From the NCBI RefSeq assembly GCF_001921745.1, contig NZ_MRYA01000001.1, forward strand, positions 682,001-746,000: a stretch of DNA of 64,000 nucleotides, given 5' to 3'. This document shows positions 56,668 through 64,000 of this stretch, piece after piece; the stretch's first letter is position 1; each line of letters starts with the position of its first letter. Made by a program: the position numbers and the translations under genes. Source of the DNA: Psychrobacter sp. Cmf 22.2 (lineage in GTDB: Bacteria; Pseudomonadota; Gammaproteobacteria; Pseudomonadales; Moraxellaceae). The notes beneath the pieces were generated by a model. It was not told the DNA's origin, did not search any database, and saw only the letters and a program-made list of their open reading frames with translations.

Positions 56668-57984
56668 TCATGCGTCAAGTGCTGGCTGATTAAAGGGTAA
56701 ATATAGGGTAAATCGTGTCTGTTTATGCGGCTCATGGTTTTTAGTGACAATGGAGCTGACATCAATCATACCATGATGTCGGCTGATAATATCTTGTACG
56801 ATAGATAACCCCAAGCCAGTGCCCGAAGCACGACTGGTCACCATCGGAAAAAATATCTGCCCAATCAATGCATCATCTATGCCTGAGCCATTATCAGTGA
56901 TAGCGACTTGCAGCACTTGTTTGTGTTGCTGGCTGCCAATAGTATGTTGAAAAGCCACACGCGTTTGGATATGCAACTGCGGTTTATAGCCTTTATCTGT
57001 CTGAGTGTCATTTGCTTTTGCATGGGCCGTGTCAAAATTATTTGCTGCATATTGCTCTGTCATTGCCTCACAAGCATTATTAATTAGATTTAAAAATACT
57101 TGGATCAACTGGTCTTTATCAGCATCCAGCTCAGGCAAAGATAGGTCATAATCACGTTTTAAAGTCACTTGCGAGTAATTATTCATCACCAAAGTTAGCA
57201 CATGCTCTAGTGGCTCATGAATATTGACAGCTTGCCAGTTTGGCAATTGATTGGAGCCAAGAAGCTGACCGATGAGCTGGGTTAAACGGTCAGTCTCTGA
57301 GATAATAATATCGGTATAACTACGTAACTTATCAGTGGTTTTTTGCAGGTTTTTATTAATATTTTTTTCACTAAATTTGACAAATTGTCGTTGTAATAAT
57401 TGTGCAGCACCGCGGATACCAGCTAGCGGGTTTTTTACTTCGTGAGCCACTGAGCGCAGCATGTGACGCGCGACATCATATTGCTGCTGTTGGCGTTGTT
57501 CTTCTGAGATGCGGCTTTGTCGGTCTTTGCCCCACATCTCAATTATATAATGAGCTTGCTGCTGATACACAACAGGCGTGACGCTATAGTCTATTGTCAC
57601 GGCTATGTCGCCCGCTTGCAGCGTTATTTTATGATCATGGTCGATGAAAGGTTGTTGATATTTTTGCGCTTGATTAAAGCGTTCACTCAAAGAGCAAATG
57701 GGACGTTTTTGCTCTACAGCATAAGGTTTTAGATGGTTGTGCAAAGGTTTGTTTGAGAGGTTATCTATGCTATCTCTTTCATCTTTTTCAAGTTCTTCAG
57801 GTGCTAATAATGTCAATATAGACTGGCCCAATAACCGTTCACGACTGATCGCTAATAGCTGCTCAGCTTGGGCATTGAGCCAAGTAATCGTCAGATCATC
57901 ATTGACCCATAAGACAGCAGTATATAAATGCTGCACAATAAAAGCCGAGTCTGATGCGTCATTGGGTGCTACTGGAGATGCCAT
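56668..57984 (-). CDS. ntrB: Nitrogen regulation sensor histidine kinase NtrB
   Basis: Cytoplasmic histidine kinase and phosphatase that acts on NtrC under PII control. The protein has 438 residues. A PAS domain (about 14-150) includes VLWVNDDLTITWLNAQAEQLL. The dimerisation and phosphorylation box is SVAHEVKNPLAGIRGAAQLL, with His181. The ATPase domain has the N box INNACEAM and G boxes DNGSGID and GTGLGLSIV. There is no membrane helix, as expected for NtrB. glnA is not adjacent. The gene is divergent from rimO, whose start is 139 bases away. Confidence 0.93.
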   Translation of the reverse strand: MASPVAPNDASDSAFIVQHLYTAVLWVNDDLTITWLNAQAEQLLAISRERLLGQSILTLLAPEELEKDERDSIDNLSNKPLHNHLKPYAVEQKRPICSLSERFNQAQKYQQPFIDHDHKITLQAGDIAVTIDYSVTPVVYQQQAHYIIEMWGKDRQSRISEEQRQQQQYDVARHMLRSVAHEVKNPLAGIRGAAQLLQRQFVKFSEKNINKNLQKTTDKLRSYTDIIISETDRLTQLIGQLLGSNQLPNWQAVNIHEPLEHVLTLVMNNYSQVTLKRDYDLSLPELDADKDQLIQVFLNLINNACEAMTEQYAANNFDTAHAKANDTQTDKGYKPQLHIQTRVAFQHTIGSQQHKQVLQVAITDNGSGIDDALIGQIFFPMVTSRASGTGLGLSIVQDIISRHHGMIDVSSIVTKNHEPHKQTRFTLYLPFNQPALDA

Positions 57985-58123
57985 AAATATAAGAAGCCTA
58001 GTTACAAATCAAATTTAAGTGAATATTTAACCATAAATCAATACTCTAGCGCGGCAAAACTGGTGATTGTCATAAAAAAAACGTACAATGCGTCCAGCCA
58101 ATTTATCTTTAGCAAGGTTAGCC

Positions 58124-59755
58124 ATGCCCAATATTTCTACTCAGTCTTCTGATTCTACGCTTTCAATCGATAGCTCAAACTCAAATTCAGACTTAAACTT
58201 AGATACAGTCGCTTCAAGTGCTGATGTATCAGCAACAAAGATACAAACGATAAAAGATACTGCAACGGTGTTTAATCCTGCTCAAACGCAACAAGAGCAA
58301 GAGCCTGCGACTATCCAACCTTACCATCATAAGGCCAATCATAATCAAAACCGTAGCATTGCACAAAGTAGCGACGCGACTACCAACGTAGCGAGCGCTG
58401 ATGCTCCCGCAATCAATGCGCCAAAGATAGGGTTTGTGTCTTTAGGTTGCCCAAAGGCTCTAGTAGATAGTGAACGTATTATTACAGAGCTTAGTCGCGA
58501 TGGCTATCAAGTGGCAAGCGACTATGACGGTGCAGACCTAGTGGTGGTCAATACTTGCGGCTTTATTGAGTCAGCGGTACAAGAGTCGCTTGATGCAATC
58601 GGTGAAGCTATCAGTAAAAACGGTAAAGTCATCGTGACGGGCTGCTTGGGTAAGGAGGCTGAAAAGATACGTGAAATGCACCCAGCAGTGCTAGCAGTGA
58701 CTGGTGCACATGCTTATGATGAAGTAATCACGGCGGTCTCCCAGTATGTACCCAAACCAAACCGCAGTCTCGATGCAAACTACGACCCAAAGATAGATTT
58801 GATCGATGAGGCGGGTATTAAGTTGACCCCAAGCCATTATGCTTATCTAAAAATATCAGAAGGCTGCAATCACCGCTGTACCTTTTGCATCATCCCAAGC
58901 TTGCGCGGCGATTTAGCATCACGCCCGATTGATAATGTAATGACTGAAGCGCTGGCGCTCAAAAACGCTGGTGTGAAAGAGCTGCTTATTATCTCGCAAG
59001 ACACGTCTGCTTATGGGCTAGACCTAAAGTATAAAACCAGCTTTTGGAATGGCATGCCGCTTAAGTCAAAGTTTTATGACTTATGTCAAGCATTGAATGA
59101 CTTAGGTATCTGGGTACGTCTGCATTATGTTTATCCATATCCACACGTGGATAAAGTCGTTGAGCTCATGAGTGAGAAAAAACTATTACCTTATCTAGAC
59201 ATACCTTTTCAACATGCCAGCCACCGCATCCTAAAAGCGATGAAGCGTCCAGCGCATAGCGAAAACACCTTGGCACGCATTAAAGCATGGCGTGAGATTT
59301 GTCCTGATATCGTCATTCGTTCAACCTTTGTCGTTGGTTTCCCTGGTGAGACGGAAGAGGATTTTCAATGCTTGCTTGATTGGCTGATTGAGGCACGCCT
59401 TGATCGAGTTGGTGCTTTTACGTATTCAGAAGTAGAAGGCGCGGTTGCTAACGCTCTGCCTGATCACGTACCTGAAGACGTTAAGCAATCTCGCTACGAG
59501 CGCTTGATGGCATTACAACAAGACATTTCAGCACAAAAGCTACAAGAGAAAACCGGTAAGACCTTAACGGTGTTGGTCGATGAGATTGATCATGAAGAAA
59601 ACATTGCTATCTGTCGTAGTTATGCTGATGCACCAGAGATTGACGGTCATGTCTATGTAGATGATATTACCGCCAAAGTGAAAGTCGGGGCATTCTTAAC
59701 CGTCACTATCGATGATGCTAGCGAATATGACTTATTTGCCAGTTACCAAGGCTAA
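58124..59755 (+). CDS. rimO: Ribosomal protein uS12 methylthiotransferase RimO
   Basis: Radical SAM enzyme that methylthiolates Asp88 of ribosomal protein S12. The protein has 543 residues, about 100 longer than usual. The core begins near residue 100 with [20 protein letters not shown] (MTTase domain). The radical SAM cluster motif is [14 protein letters not shown] (Cys248, Cys252, Cys255), and a TRAM domain ends the protein. The first 95 residues are Ser/Asn/Gln/Ala-rich and disordered-looking. ATG 58124 follows AAGG; an in-frame ATG at 58088 also exists. Confidence 0.94.
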   Translation: MPNISTQSSDSTLSIDSSNSNSDLNLDTVASSADVSATKIQTIKDTATVFNPAQTQQEQEPATIQPYHHKANHNQNRSIAQSSDATTNVASADAPAINAPKIGFVSLGCPKALVDSERIITELSRDGYQVASDYDGADLVVVNTCGFIESAVQESLDAIGEAISKNGKVIVTGCLGKEAEKIREMHPAVLAVTGAHAYDEVITAVSQYVPKPNRSLDANYDPKIDLIDEAGIKLTPSHYAYLKISEGCNHRCTFCIIPSLRGDLASRPIDNVMTEALALKNAGVKELLIISQDTSAYGLDLKYKTSFWNGMPLKSKFYDLCQALNDLGIWVRLHYVYPYPHVDKVVELMSEKKLLPYLDIPFQHASHRILKAMKRPAHSENTLARIKAWREICPDIVIRSTFVVGFPGETEEDFQCLLDWLIEARLDRVGAFTYSEVEGAVANALPDHVPEDVKQSRYERLMALQQDISAQKLQEKTGKTLTVLVDEIDHEENIAICRSYADAPEIDGHVYVDDITAKVKVGAFLTVTIDDASEYDLFASYQG

Positions 59756-59988
59756 TTAAACGTTATAAAAAGCGCTGCATGAATTTTGAACATCGGTGTC
59801 CACCGAGTGACTAAATAAAAACTGGCACGGATTACCGATGAAAATTGCCCAATTGTGAGTAGTTTTTGCTACAATTAGCGCAATTTGGCCTACTAGCTTG
59901 TTTTGGACTATCGGTTCTAACCTGTGTTCCAATTCTATTGGTTTCAACCATTATTTAATGATAAATTTAACGATAAAAAGGTGCCCTC

Positions 59989-60714
59989 ATGTCTGACAAA
60001 AACCCTCGTTTCTCGCGCATATTGCTCAAACTCTCCGGCGAAGCCTTAGCTGGTGGCAAGGATATGGGGATTGATACTGAAGTGCTTGATAAGATGAGCT
60101 TGTCGATTGCACACTTGCGTGGCCTTGGGGTTCAAGTTGGTATTGTTGTTGGCGGCGGTAATTTATATCGTGGCGCGCAGCTACAAAAAGAAGGCTTAGT
60201 TGGCCGTGTCACTGGTGACCAAATGGGCATGCTTGCAACCGTCATGAATGGCCTTGCGATGCGAGATGCCCTTGAGCGCCGTAATATTAAGACGCGTTTG
60301 ATGTCAGCATTGCCAATTGGTGAAGTCACCGAAAGCTATAGTAGCCGAAATGCGATTCGTTACCTCAAAAATGGTGAAGTTTGTATTTTTGTTGCTGGTA
60401 CTGGCAATCCCTTCTTTACGACAGACACGGCTGCTTGTTTGCGCGGTATTGAAATTGAAGCAGGCTTGATTCTAAAAGCTACTAAAGTTGATGGTGTTTA
60501 CGACAAAGACCCAAGCTTGCACGCTGATGCGACCAAATACGATGGTCTAACCTTTGATGAGGTACTAGAGCAAAAGCTTGGCGTGATGGATTTGACCGCT
60601 ATTGCGCTGTGCCGTGAGCATAACGTACCGCTACAAGTATTTGATATGACCAAGCCCAACGCTCTATTAAATGTTGTAATGGGCGAGAACGAAGGCACAC
60701 GCGTTTATCATTAA
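59989..60714 (+). CDS. pyrH: Uridylate kinase
   Basis: Phosphorylates UMP to UDP in pyrimidine nucleotide synthesis. The protein has 241 residues, exactly the usual length. The motifs [26 protein letters not shown] and [17 protein letters not shown] are all present, and [19 protein letters not shown] closes the core. AAAAGGTG precedes the ATG. It heads the usual order pyrH, frr, uppS, cdsA, dxr; tsf and rpsB, often just upstream, are absent here because rimO occupies that place. TACAAT at about 59870 is a possible -10. Confidence 0.97.
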   Translation: MSDKNPRFSRILLKLSGEALAGGKDMGIDTEVLDKMSLSIAHLRGLGVQVGIVVGGGNLYRGAQLQKEGLVGRVTGDQMGMLATVMNGLAMRDALERRNIKTRLMSALPIGEVTESYSSRNAIRYLKNGEVCIFVAGTGNPFFTTDTAACLRGIEIEAGLILKATKVDGVYDKDPSLHADATKYDGLTFDEVLEQKLGVMDLTAIALCREHNVPLQVFDMTKPNALLNVVMGENEGTRVYH

Positions 60715-60840
60715 CCAAAGTTAATCGTTTATAGACAGTTGATAATCAACTGCTTTAAATGACAGTAGCATAATAGGTCATGTACCTCTCATAATGTAAT
60801 AATATAGAACATTATCGATATTGATAAGTAAGGATATATA

Positions 60841-61395
60841 ATGATTAAAGAGATTAAGCAAGACGGCGAATCACGCATGCAAAAGACATTAGAGGCGTTG
60901 GAAAGCACCTTTAGTAAAGTTCGTACTGGGCGTGCACATCCAGGTATGTTGTCAGGCATCATGGTCAGCTACTACGGTGCTGATACACCACTTAACCAAG
61001 TCGCTAGTGTCAATGTCGAAGACTCACGTACGCTACTGGTCCAACCGTTTGATCGCACGATGGTACAAGCGGTAGACAAAGCAATTCGTGAGGCAGACTT
61101 GGGTCTAAATCCAATGACTGCTGATGTTATTCGTGTACCGATGCCAGCTCTGACTGAAGAGACACGCCGTGATATGCAAAAGCTTGCACGGAGTGAGGCT
61201 GAAAACAGCCGCGTTTCTATTCGTAATATCCGCCGTGATATGATGAATGACATCAAAGACTTGGCAAAAGAAAAAGAAATCTCAGAAGATGATGAGCGCC
61301 GTGCTAGTGATGATATTCAAAAAATCACTGATAAGTTTATCGGGAGCATTGATAAAAAACTCGATGCTAAAGAGACTGAGTTGATGATTGTATAA
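60841..61395 (+). CDS. frr: Ribosome recycling factor
   Basis: Splits post-termination ribosomes together with EF-G. The protein has 184 residues, normal length. The family pattern is clear: [51 protein letters not shown], and the C-terminal helix with [31 protein letters not shown] precedes the ATG. A 126-base gap follows pyrH. Confidence 0.97.
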   Translation: MIKEIKQDGESRMQKTLEALESTFSKVRTGRAHPGMLSGIMVSYYGADTPLNQVASVNVEDSRTLLVQPFDRTMVQAVDKAIREADLGLNPMTADVIRVPMPALTEETRRDMQKLARSEAENSRVSIRNIRRDMMNDIKDLAKEKEISEDDERRASDDIQKITDKFIGSIDKKLDAKETELMIV

Positions 61396-61582
61396 GCCGT
61401 ACTATTTTTAGTAATGGTTTGCTAACAGGTTTATTACATGGGTAGTCAATGGCCCGTTATTATTGGCTGCCTGTTTTTATATGTTTTATGTCCAACGATG
61501 CAAGACATTTGCAGCATTTTAACAGCATCTTCTCAAAGCCATATCGCTGATAAATTTACCTTGATAATAAGCAGTATAGTCC

Positions 61583-62338
61583 ATGTCTATTTTAACCTCC
61601 CTCGGTTCTACTATTGTTCCTCGTCATATCGCTATCATCATGGATGGCAATAACCGTTATGGCAAAGCCAATGCTTTAGGTCGCGGGGAAGGGCATATTG
61701 CTGGTAAAGATGCACTAGACCCTATCGTTGAGTATTGTTTAGATACTGGCATTGAGGTGCTCACGGTATTTGCATTTTCGAGTGAAAACTGGCAACGACC
61801 ACCAAGTGAGGTGGCCCTACTCATGCGTTTACTGACCTCAACCATTCATGAGCAAATGCCGCGCATGAATAAGTATCGTATTCGGTTGCGTTTTATAGGT
61901 GACCGCAGTCAGCTTGACGACGATTTACAAACCTTAATGCTCGATGCAGAAGCTAAAACAGCCCATTTTGAGGCGATGACACTGGTGATTGCTATCAGTT
62001 ACGGTGGTCAATGGGATGTTGCACATGCTGCAAAACAGCTTGCTCTACAAGTTGAGGCGGGTGGTTTACGTGCTGAAGACATCAATAATGATTTGCTTGG
62101 TCAATACGTACAGTTAGCTGATGCGCCTGCGGTGGATATGTTAATCAGAACGGGCGGTGAATATAGGATTTCCAATTTCTTATTGTGGCAAGCAGCTTAT
62201 GCAGAGCTGTTCTTTACTCAAACGTTATGGCCAGATTTTGCAGCAAATGAGCTTGCGGACATGATTACAGAGTTTGCCAAGCGTCAACGCCGTTTTGGTA
62301 AAACCAGCGAACAGATTGAAACGCAATTATTGCGCTAG
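61583..62338 (+). CDS. uppS: Undecaprenyl diphosphate synthase (cis-prenyltransferase)
   Basis: Condenses isopentenyl units with farnesyl diphosphate to make the C55 carrier for cell wall synthesis. The protein has 251 residues. The active-site motif reads IIMDGNNRYGK, differing from the common MDGNGRWAK; as I recall Acinetobacter has a similar NNR variant. FAFSSENW, IAISYGG and MLIRTGGEYRISNFLLWQ are all present. The start lies 187 bases after frr; an overlapping frame at 61438 is not a gene. Confidence 0.95.
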   Translation: MSILTSLGSTIVPRHIAIIMDGNNRYGKANALGRGEGHIAGKDALDPIVEYCLDTGIEVLTVFAFSSENWQRPPSEVALLMRLLTSTIHEQMPRMNKYRIRLRFIGDRSQLDDDLQTLMLDAEAKTAHFEAMTLVIAISYGGQWDVAHAAKQLALQVEAGGLRAEDINNDLLGQYVQLADAPAVDMLIRTGGEYRISNFLLWQAAYAELFFTQTLWPDFAANELADMITEFAKRQRRFGKTSEQIETQLLR

Positions 62339-62411
62339 TTCATGCATTTGTATTAGCTGCTATAATGCAATATTGAGCAAATGTCTCTTTTTACTATAAG
62401 GTCTGATTGGT

Positions 62412-63221
62412 ATGTGGCAACGGATTAAAACAGCAATTATTTTAATTATTATTGTTGGAATTGCATTGTTTGCAAGTCAAACGCCCATCTTCTTTGCACC
62501 GTTATTAGCGATTGGAGTCACCATTGCTGCGCACGAATGGACGAAGCTGATGCCTAAATGGCGTCAACCTGTTGTCTTTGTCATGATGGTACTGACAATC
62601 ACTCTAATATCTTTACTGCTTGAAATTACGTGGGTGATGTGGTGGATTGCTTCTTTAGTCATCTGGCTGCTGGCATTATCTTGGGTTCGTAATTTTCCAA
62701 CATACACAAATTGGTATGGTAAAAAGCTGAGTCTGATGGGAGTGGTTATATTGACTGCCTCTATCACCGCAATGTTCTATCTATGGCAGTTATCGGCTTG
62801 GTGGCTAATGTATGTATTCTTATTGGTATGGTGTGCAGACAGTGGCGCTTACTTCGTTGGACGCAAGCTTGGTCGACGTAAGATGGCACCCAACGTATCT
62901 CCTAATAAGAGTATGGAGGGGTTAGCTGGTGGCTTGGTAACTGGCTTAGTGGTAGTTATCGCTATTAGTGTCTTTAAGCTGCAACTGACAGGTATGGCTT
63001 TGGTCGCCTTTGTCGCACTCTCTGCTGTGACGATTCTTGCCTCAGTATTGGGTGACCTGTTTGAGTCTATGCTTAAACGCCGTGCCAAGGTAAAAGACTC
63101 AGGGACTATTTTACCAGGTCATGGCGGTATTCTAGATCGTATCGATTCCCTATTATCTGCAACTCCGGTATTTGCCCTCGGGTTTTGGAGTCTGCAACAT
63201 TTGGGATTACTCATTGTATAA
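62412..63221 (+). CDS. cdsA: Phosphatidate cytidylyltransferase
   Basis: Makes CDP-diacylglycerol, precursor of phospholipids, in the inner membrane. The protein has 269 residues with about seven hydrophobic helices. The CDS signature KDSGTILPGHGGILDRID near residues 230-247 is complete, with ESMLKRRAKV just before. It follows uppS by 73 bases in the conserved order and is followed by dxr. Confidence 0.95.
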   Translation: MWQRIKTAIILIIIVGIALFASQTPIFFAPLLAIGVTIAAHEWTKLMPKWRQPVVFVMMVLTITLISLLLEITWVMWWIASLVIWLLALSWVRNFPTYTNWYGKKLSLMGVVILTASITAMFYLWQLSAWWLMYVFLLVWCADSGAYFVGRKLGRRKMAPNVSPNKSMEGLAGGLVTGLVVVIAISVFKLQLTGMALVAFVALSAVTILASVLGDLFESMLKRRAKVKDSGTILPGHGGILDRIDSLLSATPVFALGFWSLQHLGLLIV

Positions 63222-63367
63222 ATTTGTATCTACTTTAATCCATTTATTTATCTTGACGCCATGTCTTACAGAGTCAGCAGCAACTTTTTGCTGACTTGAC
63301 GTTTTAGCTAGACGATTTTTATTTTCAACGATACCTTTTTTCTCAATATTTATGGGCATTAATAGTT

Positions 63368-64000
63368 ATGACGCAACGCATCGCTGTACTTGGCGCAACG
63401 GGCTCTATTGGTGACAGCACATTAGCAATTTTAGCGGCGCATACGCAAGACTATAACGTCTATGCTTTATCTGGGTATCAGCGTTTGGACAAACTATTTG
63501 CGCTGTGCCAGCAGTTTGAGCCGATGCGTGTTTGTGTGCCAACGGCTGCTGTTGATGACTTTGCTCAGCGTTTAGATGAGGCAGGCTTGTCCATCGATGT
63601 AGTAAGTGGCGATAGCGGTCTGATAGATATTGCCACTGATAACCAAGTAGATACTGTGGTCGCAGCTATTGTTGGTGCCGCAGGACTGCCTTCAACGTTA
63701 GCGGCTGCACGTGCTGGTAAGCGTATCCTGCTTGCTAATAAAGAAGCGCTAGTCATGGCAGGGCAAGTTATGATTGCAGCGGTCAAAAGGCATAATGCTA
63801 CTTTATTACCCATCGACTCTGAACACAATGCAATTTTTCAATGTTTGCCACCTGCTATTCAGCAAAACAACACTCAAATTCATGAGCCAAGCTATGGCGT
63901 ACGTAAATTGTGGTTAACCGCTTCAGGTGGACCATTTTTGCAGCAGTCGTTTGATCAGATGCAGCAGGCAAGCGTTGCTCAAGCGGTCAAACATCCAAAC
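63368..64000 (+). CDS. dxr: 1-deoxy-D-xylulose 5-phosphate reductoisomerase, N-terminal part
   Basis: Second enzyme of the non-mevalonate isoprenoid pathway, which supplies UppS. 211 codons are present before the right edge. The NADPH-binding start IAVLGATGSIGDSTL, LLANKEALVMAG, and PIDSEHNAIFQCL (metal and substrate site) are diagnostic, followed by LWLTASGGPF. The start ATG 63368 fits the family's length; no strong ribosome site is evident. Confidence 0.94.
   Translation, partial: MTQRIAVLGATGSIGDSTLAILAAHTQDYNVYALSGYQRLDKLFALCQQFEPMRVCVPTAAVDDFAQRLDEAGLSIDVVSGDSGLIDIATDNQVDTVVAAIVGAAGLPSTLAAARAGKRILLANKEALVMAGQVMIAAVKRHNATLLPIDSEHNAIFQCLPPAIQQNNTQIHEPSYGVRKLWLTASGGPFLQQSFDQMQQASVAQAVKHPN

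Noticed and set aside
61438..61653. 71-codon frame between frr and uppS
   Set aside because: It overlaps the start of uppS in another frame and shows no family features; more likely the uppS leader.

Overview
This window reads as a chromosomal segment of a gammaproteobacterium of the family Moraxellaceae, most likely Psychrobacter. The evidence is moderate-to-low GC, Acinetobacter/Psychrobacter-like protein sequences (for example a UppS with MDGNNRYGK), and the gene order pyrH-frr-uppS-cdsA-dxr. The genus is an inference from the sequence, not a database result.

Layout. 1-1518: the start of queA and all of dinB, both on the minus strand. 1519-3437: an AT-rich stretch with one small unknown gene, several inverted repeats and a MITE-like block. 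3438-27434: a type VI secretion (T6SS) locus on the plus strand. It runs: lipoprotein, exported basic protein, tssB, tssC, hcp, tssE, tssF, tssG, clpV (tssH), tssA, vgrG, a DUF4123 adaptor, and a 1128-residue VasX-like effector. An array of four related membrane proteins follows, probably immunity proteins, two of them broken. An orphan effector C-terminus lies inside the array and a decayed vgrG scrap ends it. No tssJ, tssK, tssL, tssM or PAAR gene is visible, so the rest of the machine must lie elsewhere or be missing.

27701-44266: a lytic transglycosylase, a DedA protein, tRNA-Val and tRNA-Asp, cardiolipin synthase, a Sel1-repeat protein, waaA, rsmE, an Fbp-type ferric iron ABC transporter, cmoM, a small membrane protein and a lipoprotein hydrolase. 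44649-54555: gyrA, a tandem pair of RarD-like transporters, a glutathione S-transferase family protein, a small membrane protein, ribonuclease Z, a DUF815 ATPase, a small Ser/Thr kinase and tRNA-Leu. 54811-64000: ntrC and ntrB on the minus strand, then rimO, pyrH, frr, uppS, cdsA and the start of dxr.

The most interesting region is 15249-27434. The order vgrG, DUF4123 adaptor, VasX-like effector, membrane immunity matches the known vgrG-2/vasW/vasX/tsiV2 module of Vibrio cholerae. Here it is followed by what looks like the debris of repeated effector-immunity turnover. There are two immunity subfamilies with near-identical C-terminal halves, one nonsense mutation and one frameshift. An orphan effector tip begins exactly where an immunity gene stops, and a vgrG fragment follows the last immunity gene. 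I read this as an effector-tip and immunity cassette array, comparable in logic to orphan CdiA-CT or Rhs tips but built on a pore-forming T6SS effector.
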